DNA of 64,000 bases. Origin: Meconema thalassinum. Its lineage: Eukaryota; Arthropoda; Insecta; Orthoptera; Tettigoniidae. This document shows, in pieces, positions 46,555 to 57,631 of the stretch. The DNA is taken from assembly GCA_946902985.2 (NCBI GenBank), contig OX336391.1, positions 76,299,947 to 76,363,946 on the forward strand, written 5' to 3'. The translations under genes and the position numbers were made by a program. The stretch's first letter is position 1, and each line of letters opens with the position of its first letter. The notes beneath the pieces are model-generated. The model had not been told where the DNA came from. It made no database searches and was given only the letters and a program-made list of their open reading frames with translations.

Positions 46555-48052
46555 AAATTACGTTTATAGTAAGCTACTTGACATGTCAGTTTAGGAAAGG
46601 GAGATACTTTTTATATCAAAAGAAAATGCATAGTAAGAGCTATCAGAAGCTGATCTTTCGGTGTCCACATTCATTGACTCCCGAGCCTTCTCAGCCTTGC
46701 GTAGATGCAGTTCGTGGTCCTGTTGAAGCTTTACTTTCGCTTGATCATCAATAGTTGAATGCTTGAGTTTATTAGCGAAAGGATCACATTTTACACAAGA
46801 GTCCTTGTGAGGAGCATGGAAATGCAAATTGAATTCGTTGTTAAAAGTTCTACGATAAATGTGCTCTTCAACAGGCTCTTTTCCTTGACTTTCAACATGG
46901 TCTTTGTACAAATTATAAAGCAGTCGAATATTTAAATCTTCTGCTAAATATTTTCTGTTTGGGTTGTAGGCACGAGTGTAGTGCGACTGATACGAGGGGA
47001 ACGATGCAATGTGATCCCGTACTAGTACCATTCTTTCTTCTGGGGATTTGTTAGCAGGAACTTTCTTGCCTCGTTTATCTCCACCTGGAGACTCTCCAAG
47101 TTGTGCCTCCTTTATGGCTCGGGTCATCCTACCATCAGAGATTTTGAAAGTCTCCAGAAAATATTTTTTACATACTCTTGTACTTTTTCCATCAATGGTC
47201 ACATGGAAAATGTTAGTAGTAGTTTTATGATTTTTAACACCGGTTTTTGGCCGATGACGTTGTGGCAATGTTTGTTATACTAGTCCACATAACAATGCGT
47301 TCTGAGCGGAGAAAGACCCCATTTTCCAAAAGGAGTCAAATGCATTTCTTCTTGAGAGCTCTGAAATTTTATAGAAACATTTTTCCAGCAGTTGCAATTG
47401 GGGTTACTGAATGATTTTCCGGCAACCACTTTTCCAGTTCTTGACGTGTATGATTGTCCACAATTTCTGTTTTTCTTTCTCTGTGCTTTCTTGCTAACAT
47501 TTAGTTTCCTCTTTCGATATCGCGTAAGCGAATCTGCTACTGCTTCATTTTGATTGAGTTCTGCCTCATCTTCCGCCCTGCTGTTATGACTATCGTCCCC
47601 TGAAAAAAAAAACACAACTATGAGTAAATCTAATAAATCAAAGAAATATGTACCTGTCATTTGAAACAGATCTAGGCTTTGGTTTTGTATTTTGTTTTGA
47701 GATTGTCATTTTAGGTAAAGCTTTTAGGCCAAAAACCTAATTTACAGCTAGTAGTTGGGCTGTCTCTGTAAATGCCAGTAATAAAAATGATTCCAGTTAT
47801 TTACCACATTTTCCAGTATTAATAATGATACTGTTGACATTAGCTCTGTAAAACTTTTATTACCTGGATTGAAAAAAACAGTGAGTTGTCGTAGACTCCA
47901 TTTTCAGATTATGAATTTTGTAACGTTCCGTTTTGCCTATATAATGTAGAGGTTTCTTGCAGTACTTTAGCTTGGTATAAGCCTTCAAAGAAAAGAAACT
48001 CTGTAATTCAGCAGTGAAGTAATAAGAAAACTAGAAAATAAACACCACTTAC

Positions 48053-48155
48053 CAGAACTGGACACATCTGAATGTGACGGAGAATACTCATCGCTGGATC
48101 CATTATCAGCCAAAATACTTGGTTCACTGACGCTGTCGTTATCACTTGAACTCAT
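48053..48155 (-). CDS. Exon 1 of the DUF7869-like gene
   Basis: From ATG 48155: an acidic Ser-rich start (MSSSDNDSVSEPSIL, then DEYSPSHSDVSSS) ending one base into a codon at a perfect GTAAGT donor (48052-48047). The acceptor at 47602-47600 (TTTTTTTTTCAG) restores the frame to give SSGDDSHNSRAEDEAEL. It is unusual for transposon genes to show so clean an intron; it argues that the gene was expressed and spliced when active. This exon has no known domain and is likely a disordered N terminus. Confidence 0.7.
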
Positions 48156-48440
48156 GATGATGAATCACACTGACGATAATTGTTTCTATTAAACAAATGA
48201 AATCTTATTATTGGAACCGTTAGACGACTGAACAACCACACCACATTCATAAAACTCAACACAGTTGCAGGAACAGTGGTGTAACTCCCAACTACACCAC
48301 GTTGGCTGTCAGCCGGTAGATGGAGTCACTGACAGCAGAAAATTGTGCTGCTCCCTATACGGTTGCCAGGCGAGTTATGACTTGCACCATCTGTGCTGTT
48401 GACAGAATGCCACTTGCTGAACATGATCCTCACCATAGTG

Positions 48441-48470
48441 GAGTTACACCACTTGGGCTTTAAGGGGCTC
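48441..48470 (-). repeat. Right TIR of the DUF7869 element
   Basis: Inverted partner of 43868-43897, followed by AGGT. An additional GTGGTGTAAC motif sits inward at ~48275, a candidate transposase-binding repeat. Confidence 0.85.
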
Positions 48471-48479
48471 AGGTATTGA

Positions 48480-48720
48480 AACCTCTGAGGCCAACTTGGA
48501 AGCCTAGGTGATGCACCTAACACCCGCAAGAGACATAGATGGAGATGCTGACTTAGAGTTTCAATGAACAGGGTAGCGTAACAATCAGTTTACCTGTCCA
48601 GTGTTTTGTGCTAAATTATTGGTGCATAATGTTCTTTATTTGTAATGTTGTTAATTAAATACATTTCAATAATTGATATTACTTGCTTCATTTTAGACTA
48701 ATGTAGTCATAACAACATTC
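48480..48720. other. No feature seen
   Basis: Flank of the transposon, AT-rich, no ORF or repeat. Confidence 0.4.
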
Positions 48721-48724
48721 GCGC

Positions 48725-48890
48725 AAGGCCCTAGAGTGCCACCAGAGACTCGAGTTTGATCCCGATTATGGTCTTACTCCCCAGTACGTTCAAGGATTGG
48801 AGCAGTGTTCATTTTCTCCAGTAGACTAGCCGCAGATGACCTCGTATTTCCGCCCCTTAAAACAAAAATAACTAACTACTAGACTACCGG
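48725..48890 (+). mobile_element. SINE, longer copy
   Basis: A B-box-like GAGTTTGATCCCG near 48750-48762, a short body, then 'gcagatgacctcgta' and 'ttccgccccttaaaacaa', the same 3' end as the short units elsewhere. This suggests those units are 5'-truncated copies of such a SINE. Confidence 0.5.
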
Positions 48891-49550
48891 CCATTTTAAA
48901 AAAAATCTGTAAGCCATGAGTAAAACAATTAAGAAATATGGTGAAAAGATATTAACATCTATTAATATCCATCTGCAGAAATGCCAGACGTAGCAATATT
49001 ATATTATATTTGGACGTATTTACACATAATCCAAAATTTAAACGCGCATATCTTTTTACGGCAACCAGTTCAAAGGCTACCAAAGGAACAAAATCGTCTA
49101 CCATGTTTGATAGCAGTACCCTATCCATATTCTTAAGCGTCATCGCACTGATCTACAACGAAATGTACGGTACTTAAAAGTCGATACTACCAGTCTCAAA
49201 GACACACGTCCTCTTCGGTTGAGAAAGATATCCCCTTTCTTGACCCCTATCTGGGTCTGCTGGACCCAGTTGCCGTTACTTTTGACTAAGGACGTTATGG
49301 AATCTTTTGCCATGCAAGGATAGAAACACTATTAATTTGTTCATTTTTATGCGTTAATCAATATCAAAATGTTTTTCAATTTGAGCCCCCAGATAGGCCT
49401 GCGTTTCAAAGAAGGAATTTTGGTCTCGTGTACGGTACTTATCCGGGCAAGCGGGGTCCGTTTATAGCTGGGCAGTATTCAAGTGGCTCTTTGTAAGCAT
49501 AATGCATGATTAATGTATGATTCAATGGGTCTCGAATTAGCAGGAATGTT

Positions 49551-49838
49551 TTAGCGGGTAGTATCGTCAGAGCTACTAGGGGTATCATCGCCTATGTTAT
49601 TCAGGAGACAATTTGATTTTAAGGTAGTGTTTCTCTGACAGATGTCTTTGAGTTGCAACATTGAAAATTGTAGTGCTTTACTTTTAGAATTATTAATGCC
49701 AGATACTTTTATGGAGGTAGCTATTACGGGAGGACCAAGTTTAACATTTAACGACCTAGATATGAAGTCGTGTGTGGTGGCGAATTCCTGATTACCAAAC
49801 CTATCTTGAATATCCACATGAACTGTGGATAAAAGTAC
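49551..49838 (-). pseudogene. BEL/Pao protease-region relic
   Basis: The frame reads VLLSTVHVDIQDRFGNQ then HDFISRSLNVKLG and KVSGINNSKSKALQFSM. This resembles the DUF1758/retropepsin segment of BEL/Pao polyproteins (VLLST...VQD-x-x-GN ... FI-x-x-x-L-x-x-x-L ... SGI). The stretch that should hold the catalytic D-S/T-G is missing between GNQEFA and HDFIS, so it is internally deleted. No neighbouring pol domains were found. Confidence is limited because the match is short. Confidence 0.45.
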
Positions 49839-49903
49839 CTAGGCACTGCGCCAAGATTGAGAATTCTGAACGGAACAGGAAGCATTAGACCTTTCATCGT
49901 CAT

Positions 49904-51035
49904 CTTTTTAGCCCATTTTCATTCGTGAAAAAATAGGCTTATGAGATCACCTATAGTACGTGAGTCTGTGTGGTCGTGTGTGTGTGTGTCCCTAATAAAA
50001 TCTAAACGGCTGGAGCGATTTAATGAAACTCGGTACGGCCATAGCTCTATATCGGACAACCCCGAACATGCCCTTCAAATTTTGTTACATCACACCAATC
50101 CAATGTGGCGGCTGTGCGAAATATTTCATCAGCATTCTATATCTCCGAAACTATTATCGATATCACCCTGGAATTTCGTACGGTGATAAAGGGAACTACT
50201 AGAAGTTCACCTATGTGACGTTTGTAATCCTGGTTACTACAAAACCAACATGGCGGCCAAGCAAAGTTGCGACTTGACCAACCAAACACAATGAAACTTG
50301 GTAAAGTATATGTTTAAACACATTGTAATGCACCAACATCTAACTTTATTCAATTGTTTTCATAACCTGAAGAAGGCGGCTGTGCGGAATATTTCACTGG
50401 GATTATATATCTCTGAAACTATTACCGGTATCACCCTGAAGTTTTGTGCGGAGATAAAGGGAACTACTAGAAGATCATCGATGAGACTTTCAAATATTGG
50501 TTAACTACAAAACGAACATGGTGGCCAAGCGAAGTTGAAAGTTTTAAATAGACTTTTCTCGCGATTTAATGATCCAAACGCAATGAAAAATGGTACAGCT
50601 AATGTTTATACACATTATAATGCACTAGTATCAAATTTAGTTCAATTGTTTACATTACCTCAAGATGGCGGCTGTGCAAATTTAAATTATTATTTTTTAT
50701 TTCTTGTGTCGTAATCATGTGAACTAAGTGAAAGTTAATGGGAATACTAGTTGCCATTTCTGGTCCGTATTGACGTATATGAATTATTTAATCGGTTTGA
50801 AGCTTTCCGCCGAATCAATACAAATTTGTATTGATTCGGCGGAAAGCTTCAAACTGATTAAATAAGTGAAAGTTTGAATAATGAACCTACGCAATAATTT
50901 TCCTTTAATGGCACATGACACTATGGATTCTACAACAATCCAACATGCCGACCATCCGAAATATTTAGATGGTTCTCAATATCTACGAACCTATTACAGC
51001 AAACAAAGTGCAGTTTCTTATGTTCATAGGGGCTG
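49904..51035 (-). repeat. Family A repeat, inverted copy
   Basis: Begins on the plus strand with TTTTTAGCCCATTTTCAT, passes the GTGTGTGT stretch (~49977-49990), then several CGGCTGTGCG / AACATGGCGGCC blocks, as in the other copies. It fades near 51035. It contains the 82-bp palindrome at 50784-50865. Confidence 0.65.
50784..50865. repeat. 82-bp near-perfect palindrome
   Basis: Symmetric about 50824/50825 with no loop and one G/T mismatch; the centre is AATACAAATTTGTATT. It interrupts family A sequence. Confidence 0.9.
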
Positions 51036-51039
51036 GAGG

Positions 51040-52950
51040 AGTTAGGAAGCCCCAACCACTTCCAAAAAGGGAAGATGAAGAGTGAAGAAAGGGAAAAGGT
51101 TGTGGGAGCACAAATATAACATAAGAGTGAAGTGGATGGACTCAGTATGTATTATAAAAGCACAAATACACTACAAAGTTTAAGGTACAATCGTTTGAAC
51201 AATATTGCTCGCATTCAAAGAGTTAATAATTGTTACGTGCAAGTGCCCGTCCCAAAGTTTTCAAACATGTATTTACCCATGGATGCAATTCTTGACATTT
51301 TTGAAACGACCGCTTCGTCGCTTGGTTCCGCCTGTGAACACGAGATGGTAGCTGCTGTCGGACTTTGGAAAGTCTTCACGTGGTTCCTGGTTCTCCCATA
51401 GAATGCGTTGGTTGTACCTTATTAAAACTCATCCCATTCCTGTCTTGTGTGAAGGCAATTATAATTCTACATCGTAAACAAAAGAATATATATACTTCAT
51501 GATACCGCCAAAATTATTACTAAATAATGACATTGTTGATTGAGGTGTCAAGCCTTGATTGGACGTTGAATATAGACATGAATGCAGTTCGGCATTTGAC
51601 GCAAAAATTCTCCGCCATCTTGGCATCTTCACAGTCTGTCATGAAGTAAACAAACCGGCCGCTGGTGTGAAGGAATATCTCTCTGTGTGCTGGGGGGCTT
51701 CGCCCCCAGCCTCTACGAAATATGAATACCTATTCAACTAAGAAACGCCTGTGCTACATAAGAATTTAATTTCTTCCTTTCGCCTGGACGATGAAAGTGA
51801 TGGAGAATCGCAACTGGAAGCGAACGAGTGCTGGTCATCTAAACGACGCATGTGCCGGGTTAGCCAATTGTGAAGCACATTTTGTGCCGTATAATATTTT
51901 AAAAACTATGTGTTAATTATTTTATTTATTATTGTGTCTCCACTGAGAAGGAAATAAGGTACGTTATCATTTGATGTTTTTTATATTATTGTTATGGCGC
52001 TCCGATATCATCTTATAGTAATGTTTTAATTCTGTACCTTATTTTGTTTTATAGGCCTAATTTTATTTCTGTTTTAATTACGTTTCCTGATATATTTTAA
52101 TTTTGTTATCTTTTCCTTGTACCTTCTGGAGACACATGTATAAGTTTATTTTACGTTTAAATTATTATTTATTTTCCTTTGGCAATCTTGGGATTAACAT
52201 AGTATTTAATTTATTCATGATCCGTTGCCCTTCCCTGTTCGTAATGGTATTTAGATATAATTGTTTTCCGCCGTTCATTTCCTTCTGCTGATGTTAAAAT
52301 TTAATTTTGCTAATTGTTTGCCGTAGTTTCGATCAGGCATGCGGTCTCCTGTTTTTTGTGAGTGACCATGTTAGTTTTTTGTTTTGACGAGATGCATTCT
52401 GGTCGCAAGGGCAGTCTCTTGGCTCCGACCGCGAAGCTCAAACGTGTTGTGTTAACTTAATAATTGTTTTTTTTTTATTTTACCTTGTCGGTTTAACCTT
52501 ATGTTTTTTGGTGAATGTTCTTGTGTTTTTCTTAGTCTCGAATATCGGGAATTTCTTAATTGATCTTATTTTATTTTATTTAATTAAATTTCATCCTTTC
52601 GTTTTTTTTTTGGCGTGGCCTGGACCTCCACATGTCGGATCGATATTGCATTGCCTTGTAAATTACCAAGCCCGTTATCATTTAATTATGCCTATATACA
52701 TAATTTTATTTTAAGCTTTGGGTTTTAACATTTTAATTTTAGTTTAATTCTTTTCTTTTCTTTTCTTGGCTTTGCAAGCAAGCATGTTAAGCGGTCTCTT
52801 GCCTTCCTTGTAAATTATGCTGGTTGATGCATGTTCTCTTTTCTAGTGGAGGTGTTCTTTATATTTTAACAATTAAATTTTATTTTAAATCAACTGTTGT
52901 GGCATTATTTCGCCGGCAGCAGTTCCGTTAGTTATTGGGGGGTGTCTGTT
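51040..52950. other. No gene seen
   Basis: Short frames only; T-rich from 52000 to 52900 with TTTTC-type low complexity near 52750. A stem-loop at 51690-51709 is listed separately. Confidence 0.5.
51690..51709 (+). other. GC-rich stem-loop
   Basis: CTGGGGGGCTTCGCCCCCAG folds into a 7-bp GC stem with a GCTTCG loop. Confidence 0.6.
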
Positions 52951-53085
52951 GAATAGCCTGTGCGTTCCCCTTCTCCACTTCCCTTCCACTCCACGCTGTC
53001 CATTGGGCGGTGTCATTCTGGTGAAGCAGAGCGTTGGTTATCGAGTTACCGACGTGCTGCTGGCCCCGGGCCGTCCACGGGGTAG

Positions 53086-53086
53086 C

Positions 53087-53129
<43 letters not shown>
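53086..53129 (+). repeat. (AAT)n microsatellite
   Basis: About fourteen AAT units. Confidence 0.95.
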
Positions 53130-55003
53130 GTTTCAGTTACAATAAAAAGTGAATTGGACTAGATATAAATGACAGAGTACTCTCACTGTAATAAATTTTC
53201 AACCTATGAGAGGGATTTACAAACCCTGTGGTTAATTGTGGTTACTAAAAGGAAGGAGGCTGTCGTGGCCATTGAACAAAGTGCACCACTAAGTGAGTAA
53301 AGATTAATAATATTTGAAATGGATCACTTTAGTGACATCAATTCTCTGTGGTTAGCTCACGCGAGAACCAGACCAGTGGATCTCAAATAATACTATAGAA
53401 AACATGACTAGAAAGATAGTGACTAACAATAACTAAGTTATAATTAAGAAAATGTTTGGGTTTTAGTAATGTGCATATGTCAGCCGGAGATAGCAATCGC
53501 ATTAGCTAAACAACAGACTAACATTGGCAAACAAATTTTTGGAAAGTAGGCTAACACCCGGGCCAGTGATAAAGCTGTACCACAGGTATACTCGAATAGA
53601 AGGAAATGCCATGTCAAGTCAAGGCAGTAGCTAGTATATGATAATACCTATGAAAGAGTGCAGTGCAAGTACACGGGGCTAGGCCCAAGGTTTGTTAATA
53701 GGCGAGACCTTGACCATTAAAAGCTAACATAATAAAGGAGCTTGACATAAGTAGCTTGATTAGTGCACTCATTGGCTAAGCTAAATATGCAAGAAGTTAT
53801 AATATTTGGTTGGTAGAAAACCACCGTGGCCAGATACAAAACTGGACTACACTAATATAAACTTGAATAAGGATATAAAGTGGATGATTGTGAAAAGATG
53901 ATTGAAATAACAGCATCCAAATCCATGGATTTGAGCTGCATGAGATAGTTGCAATATAAACAACTAGCGAAAGGGTTAAGCTGACTTACGTAATTTGATA
54001 CATTGCAAGAAAGGAGAAACCTTTTTTTAGGAGTTTAAGATTACAAAAATAAAATAATAAAATGAAGCAGGGTAATTAATATTCTTCAAGTGACTGGGTA
54101 AGAAAGTTTGGTGGAGGGAATGTGGAAAAATACATGGAAAGGTATAGTTAGATAAATTTTGCCAAATGTTGATCTACAGTAATTGCGGTAGGACAAAGTG
54201 TAATGGAACAAGTGAGGAAGAGGAATGGTGTTTCACCGTTAGAGTCTGTTCTTTTTATAAAACTGCTGCACTATGAGCTTGGAAAAGTCTATCTTTGGTA
54301 TAAAGCCCCATGTTAGTTCAAGATAACAGCTTCTTTAAGAAAACCAACACGTCCCTCGTGGGGATTTCTATAAAAAGCCTTAAGGGTATCTAGGGTAGCA
54401 AGACATGAAATTTCCCTTGACGTGGTTTGTTGCTTTTGCCATAAATAGAGGTGAATGAAATACAGCAAATAATTTTCTTTAGAGCAAGCAAATAGCTTCA
54501 TTAAATGTCCGATAGCTCATGAGAGAGAATTATATTGAACAGCAGAACACATTTTCTTTAGAGCAAGCAAATAGCTTCATTAAAATGTCCGATAGCTCAA
54601 GAGAGTGAAGTATATTGAACTGTAGAACACTGGCAATTAGGAGGTTTAATGGATCCGGAAAGTTATTCCACTTAGGGTTAGAATTCAACCAACCAAAATG
54701 TCTCACGATGGAGGCTATTAGTTAAAACAAAAACCCATTTGGGTGTATTCCTGTCCTGCAGGAGAAAATTGGCAACCGGATACGCCACTTAAAAGACCTC
54801 GTACGAATTTAGCAAAAGTTGGCCCATTTAGAAGATTGAAGATATGTACTTAACTTTCCATGATGTTCTTGTAGAATATAAGAACCATGTAGGAATAGAC
54901 TCGAACAGGAGAAGATGGCTAGCAAGCCATCATTACGATGATTACTTCCTCCATGAAGTACGAGGTGAAGCGAGAGCTCGGACTTGGCACGCAGTGTGAC
55001 TCA
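53130..55003. other. No gene seen; one tandem duplication
   Basis: AT-rich; no ORF or RNA. See 54472-54629 for the duplication. Confidence 0.5.
54472..54629 (+). repeat. Two-copy tandem repeat, 79-bp period
   Basis: 'attttctttagagcaagc' starts at 54472 and again at 54551, and the rest of each unit follows with few differences. Confidence 0.85.
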
Positions 55004-55011
55004 GGTGCGAC

Positions 55012-55967
55012 CAGGGGGATGACAGTTCATAGGGAGCGCGTGGGTCGGGGTAAGGCCCTGTACTGGTTGTTCTGCCAACCAATGAAGAATTAATTTTAGC
55101 ACTAAGGTTCCGTAGTTGGCACTCATGAACGTTCACATCAAACCGACTGGCGGAAGCGGGAATAGTCTGTTTTGATTGATATTCCTCGTGGTGTTGTTGG
55201 TTGGTTTGATTTGTTCAGTATTTTGATTGTTTATTTTAATTGAATTGAGAGTCAATCATGCCACTGCAAGGGAGGAAAAATTGCCAAGCACCGGGATGTA
55301 AGAATTATAATGATAGTAAGAACAATACGGCAATTTTCTTCAGCCTGGTGTTGACCATGTGAAAAACTAGTGGGCAATATGGACTACTCTCGAATAAAAA
55401 TATATAGAGAATAAATGTGTGCATTTCATCTCTTGTTTGTTTTCTTACCCATTCTCCTTTGCATTGCAATAAAATTTGTGGTTTAGGGCTACGGGGAGGG
55501 GTGGGTGGTTGCGGGCATGCTAGGCAAAAAGTGAGGTTATGGCAATGTAGTGTGTGCATTTGAACGATTTTCTTTATATTCATCGAATATCCCAACTATT
55601 CTGTAGAGTATGAGAGCATTTTTAATTAGCCTAGAGGTGAATTAAGCTCTAGAACGGCATAACTATGTCTTTTGTGACAAATCCATTGCCAACATTGATA
55701 TATATCAAAATGTATTATTTTCCTATCTGGACGTATATTTCAGCGCCTAGCGAAAGGCGCAGTTATGTTTGAGTTATTTTCATCAATAATCAATAACTCG
55801 TCGCAGAACATACTGTTCATTTACGTGTAATAAAGGCTACATTCATATGGCTTTTTACTTTTTTATGTTGCCAGACTTGGCAGTACAATCCATAGCCTCA
55901 GGCGGTGTTCCCTCTCGGAGATTCTATAACCAAAAGTGACGAATCTCTTATACTTACATGATCCTTG
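55012..55967 (+). mobile_element. P-like non-autonomous element, copy 2 (8-bp TSD)
   Basis: 956 bp, collinear and nearly identical with 41661-42615. Flanked by GGTGCGAC on both sides (55004-55011 and 55968-55975). It shares the THAP-like start, the G-rich block and both ends. Confidence 0.85.
55258..55362 (+). pseudogene. THAP-like N-terminal fragment (copy 2)
   Basis: MPLQGRKNCQAPGCKNYND, then a TGA after 34 codons. Copy 2 has APGC where copy 1 has APRC; the Gly is the usual THAP residue, so copy 2 is closer to the source there. Confidence 0.45.
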
Positions 55968-56499
55968 GGTGCGACTGATAAGCGAAGTGAGAGTGTGTCG
56001 TAAGGCGACGGTGGCAAAGTTGAAGAGGGGAAGTAAGAGGGGGAAGAGGGGGGAGGAGAAACAGTTTGGCAAACATAATACAAAATAAATAACACTCAAT
56101 GGTTGAAATTCTTCGTTCTTCATGTGAAGCTGGTAGCATAAGTATGAAGTTCGGAGAACGACCTCTGCTAGCTTCTTGTAAGAGTCTTTGCTGGAATGAG
56201 GCATCTAGATATTTGCTGGAAGCGTAAGAACGCCAACAGATGGAGGCATTAGCGCTAACATAAACTCCATGTATGCAGTGGGAGGCGACAGAGATGCCAT
56301 AGTAAACCAAATAACTGTAATCAGACTAAACAAGAAATAACTGCGTGGGCACTGTAAATTTGAATAATTATTAATCAAGTAAGAGAATGCATAATTTGGT
56401 GGTTTAAAGGAGAAATTGAGGAAAAAACTAAGAAAAAGAAACATTCTCAACGAGGAGATAATTACATGTTCCCGTATGCCTACATTCAAAGAACGTACA

Positions 56500-56975
56500 A
56501 GGGCTATTAACATAGGTTCACCTATAGGACTTTCAATAACAATTGCAACATGGCGGGACTCGAATTATAAATATTCCCATGGAGGTTTCTCGCAATATAA
56601 CCATCCGAGGGCAGTGAAACTTGGTACAGTAAATCCTTATACAAATGTTAATCCACTGGCATCTAATTTATTTCAATTGTTCCCATAACCACAAGATGGC
56701 AGCTGTGCGAAATTTTAAAATCTCGTTCTTACTGCTTGTGTCCTAAGCATGCGATTGAAGTTTGAATACCACACGTACACAATAATCTTCATGTAACAGT
56801 ACATAACTCTAAGACCTACATACAGTATATAAAAATCCAACATAGCGACCATCCGAAATATTCAGTAGGTTCTCAATGTCTACGAATCTATTACAGCAAT
56901 CAAACTGAAATTTTGCATGTTGATAGAGGCAATTAACATATGTAGGTTATATGAAAATAGGCTTTAATTCTTCAC
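56500..56975 (-). repeat. Family A repeat, truncated inverted copy
   Basis: The plus strand ends ATGAAAATAGGC...TTCACGGAACTA, the inverse of the 15855 end. The body matches 15855-16270 in reverse order. Confidence 0.65.
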
Positions 56976-57425
56976 GGAACTACTTGTTTTGTTTTGAGGT
57001 GGAAGGTGAAGTGGCTGATGACTTCGGATTCTCGGGACGATGTAGCTAAGTGTGATGCGGCTTTTGGCAATGGAAACTAAATATAGTAGATTAACAATTA
57101 GACGCAGAATGTTTAGGCGAATGACAATTAAAACGACGATGATGTAGGACAATGAGCTTTCTCCTATAGTAGATAGTGAGTGCTCGAAAAGAATCGCAAG
57201 AATATAAAACATGCAATTATTGACAAAGTAGACATTTCGGAAAACTATTGGGCATTTGGTGTATTTAGCCTTGACTATTGAATACAGCGGAGCTGGTTTG
57301 TCGTATTTCTGAACACTTGAGCCTGTAGCCACTTGATGGAGCGCTAGATCTACAAGCGAAAGGAATATGGCTAGAGTCCACTGATCAGCCAGCTTGGTGT
57401 TCCTAGGACAAACCCCAAACAACAC
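56964..57425 (-). CDS. Unrecognised 153-codon ORF
   Basis: The longest non-TE frame in this part. It has two or three hydrophobic stretches (FLSLVDLAL; YIIVVLIVIRLNILRLIV) that could be membrane helices, and a basic C terminus. The start MLFGVCPRNTKLADQW overlaps the direct repeat at 57378. Its 3' end runs into the family A terminus, so the C terminus is not ancestral. It could be a chemoreceptor fragment, but I see no diagnostic motif; chance is equally likely. Confidence 0.2.
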   Translation of the reverse strand: MLFGVCPRNTKLADQWTLAIFLSLVDLALHQVATGSSVQKYDKPAPLYSIVKAKYTKCPIVFRNVYFVNNCMFYILAILFEHSLSTIGESSLSYIIVVLIVIRLNILRLIVNLLYLVSIAKSRITLSYIVPRIRSHQPLHLPPQNKTSSSVKN

Positions 57426-57460
57426 ACGGCATAAACCTAGAAAAATTGTTGAGTTTTAAT
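57378..57460 (+). repeat. Direct repeat, first copy
   Basis: 'gccagcttggtgttcctagg' to 'gagttttaa' matches 57632-57716 with small differences; 254 bp apart. Confidence 0.75.
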
Positions 57461-57631
57461 TCACTGGCCGTGAAAACAATATACCATCTTTTTGGAATTC
57501 TTGAAAGTGAGGTTAAAGTCTGCTTAAGGTCTTAGCTCTCGCAGTAAAGAGGCGCATGTGTACTTCGTAAGAAGGGAGGTAGTGCACAGTTTGCTACTCC
57601 AGTGGGGTCCCGGACTTGGACACCAAGAGCC

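Larger units (their letters stand above)
44265..47599 (-). pseudogene. Exon 2 of the DUF7869-like gene (split by LINE-A, frameshifted)
   Basis: Encodes a Lys-rich stretch, a small Cys cluster (NPNCNCWKNVS), a VCKKYFLETFKISDGRM block, CVKCDPFANK, then after the LINE-A insertion YNFGCHELSSKLGFMYCWDE, YSDTCTGQNRNWNIAM, SYLPNDCDFASVE and a C-terminal NLYRGPRAVTKEKKKD. The GQNRN and PND-DF-x-E motifs identify the DUF7869-like family of arthropod and cnidarian 'uncharacterised' proteins. The conserved acidic residues could be an RNase H-like DDE core (inference). Lesions: frameshift near 47333, TAA at 47277, one extra base near 46620, the 1477-bp LINE-A, and one extra T near 44515. It ends at TGA 44267. 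Confidence 0.75.
43868..48470 (-). mobile_element. TIR DNA transposon carrying a DUF7869-like ('GQNRN') gene
   Basis: Left end GAGCCCCTTAAAGCACAAGT and right end (reverse strand) GAGCCCCTTAAAGCCCAAGT match over 30 bp (to GTGGTGTAACTC) with one mismatch. AGGT flanks both sides (43864-43867 and 48471-48474), a 4-bp duplication. Subterminal copies of GTGGTGTAAC or its inverse occur near 44067 and 48275. Without the LINE-A insert (45078-46554 plus 7-bp duplication) it is about 3.1 kb. It contains one spliced gene on the minus strand. The 4-bp TSD, GAG start and protein type make a Sola-like element my best guess, from memory; it may be an unnamed group. Confidence 0.8.

Noticed and set aside
52949..53152. 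ORF with a long Asn run at the AAT microsatellite
   Set aside because: The Asn run is just the translated (AAT)n repeat.
54472..54629. CRISPR-like or satellite array
   Set aside because: Only two units, directly adjacent with no spacers; a simple tandem duplication in a eukaryotic genome.
55863..56310. 113- and 118-codon minus-strand frames
   Set aside because: They straddle the end of the P-like element and purine-rich flank; no domain, and the element boundary cuts through them.
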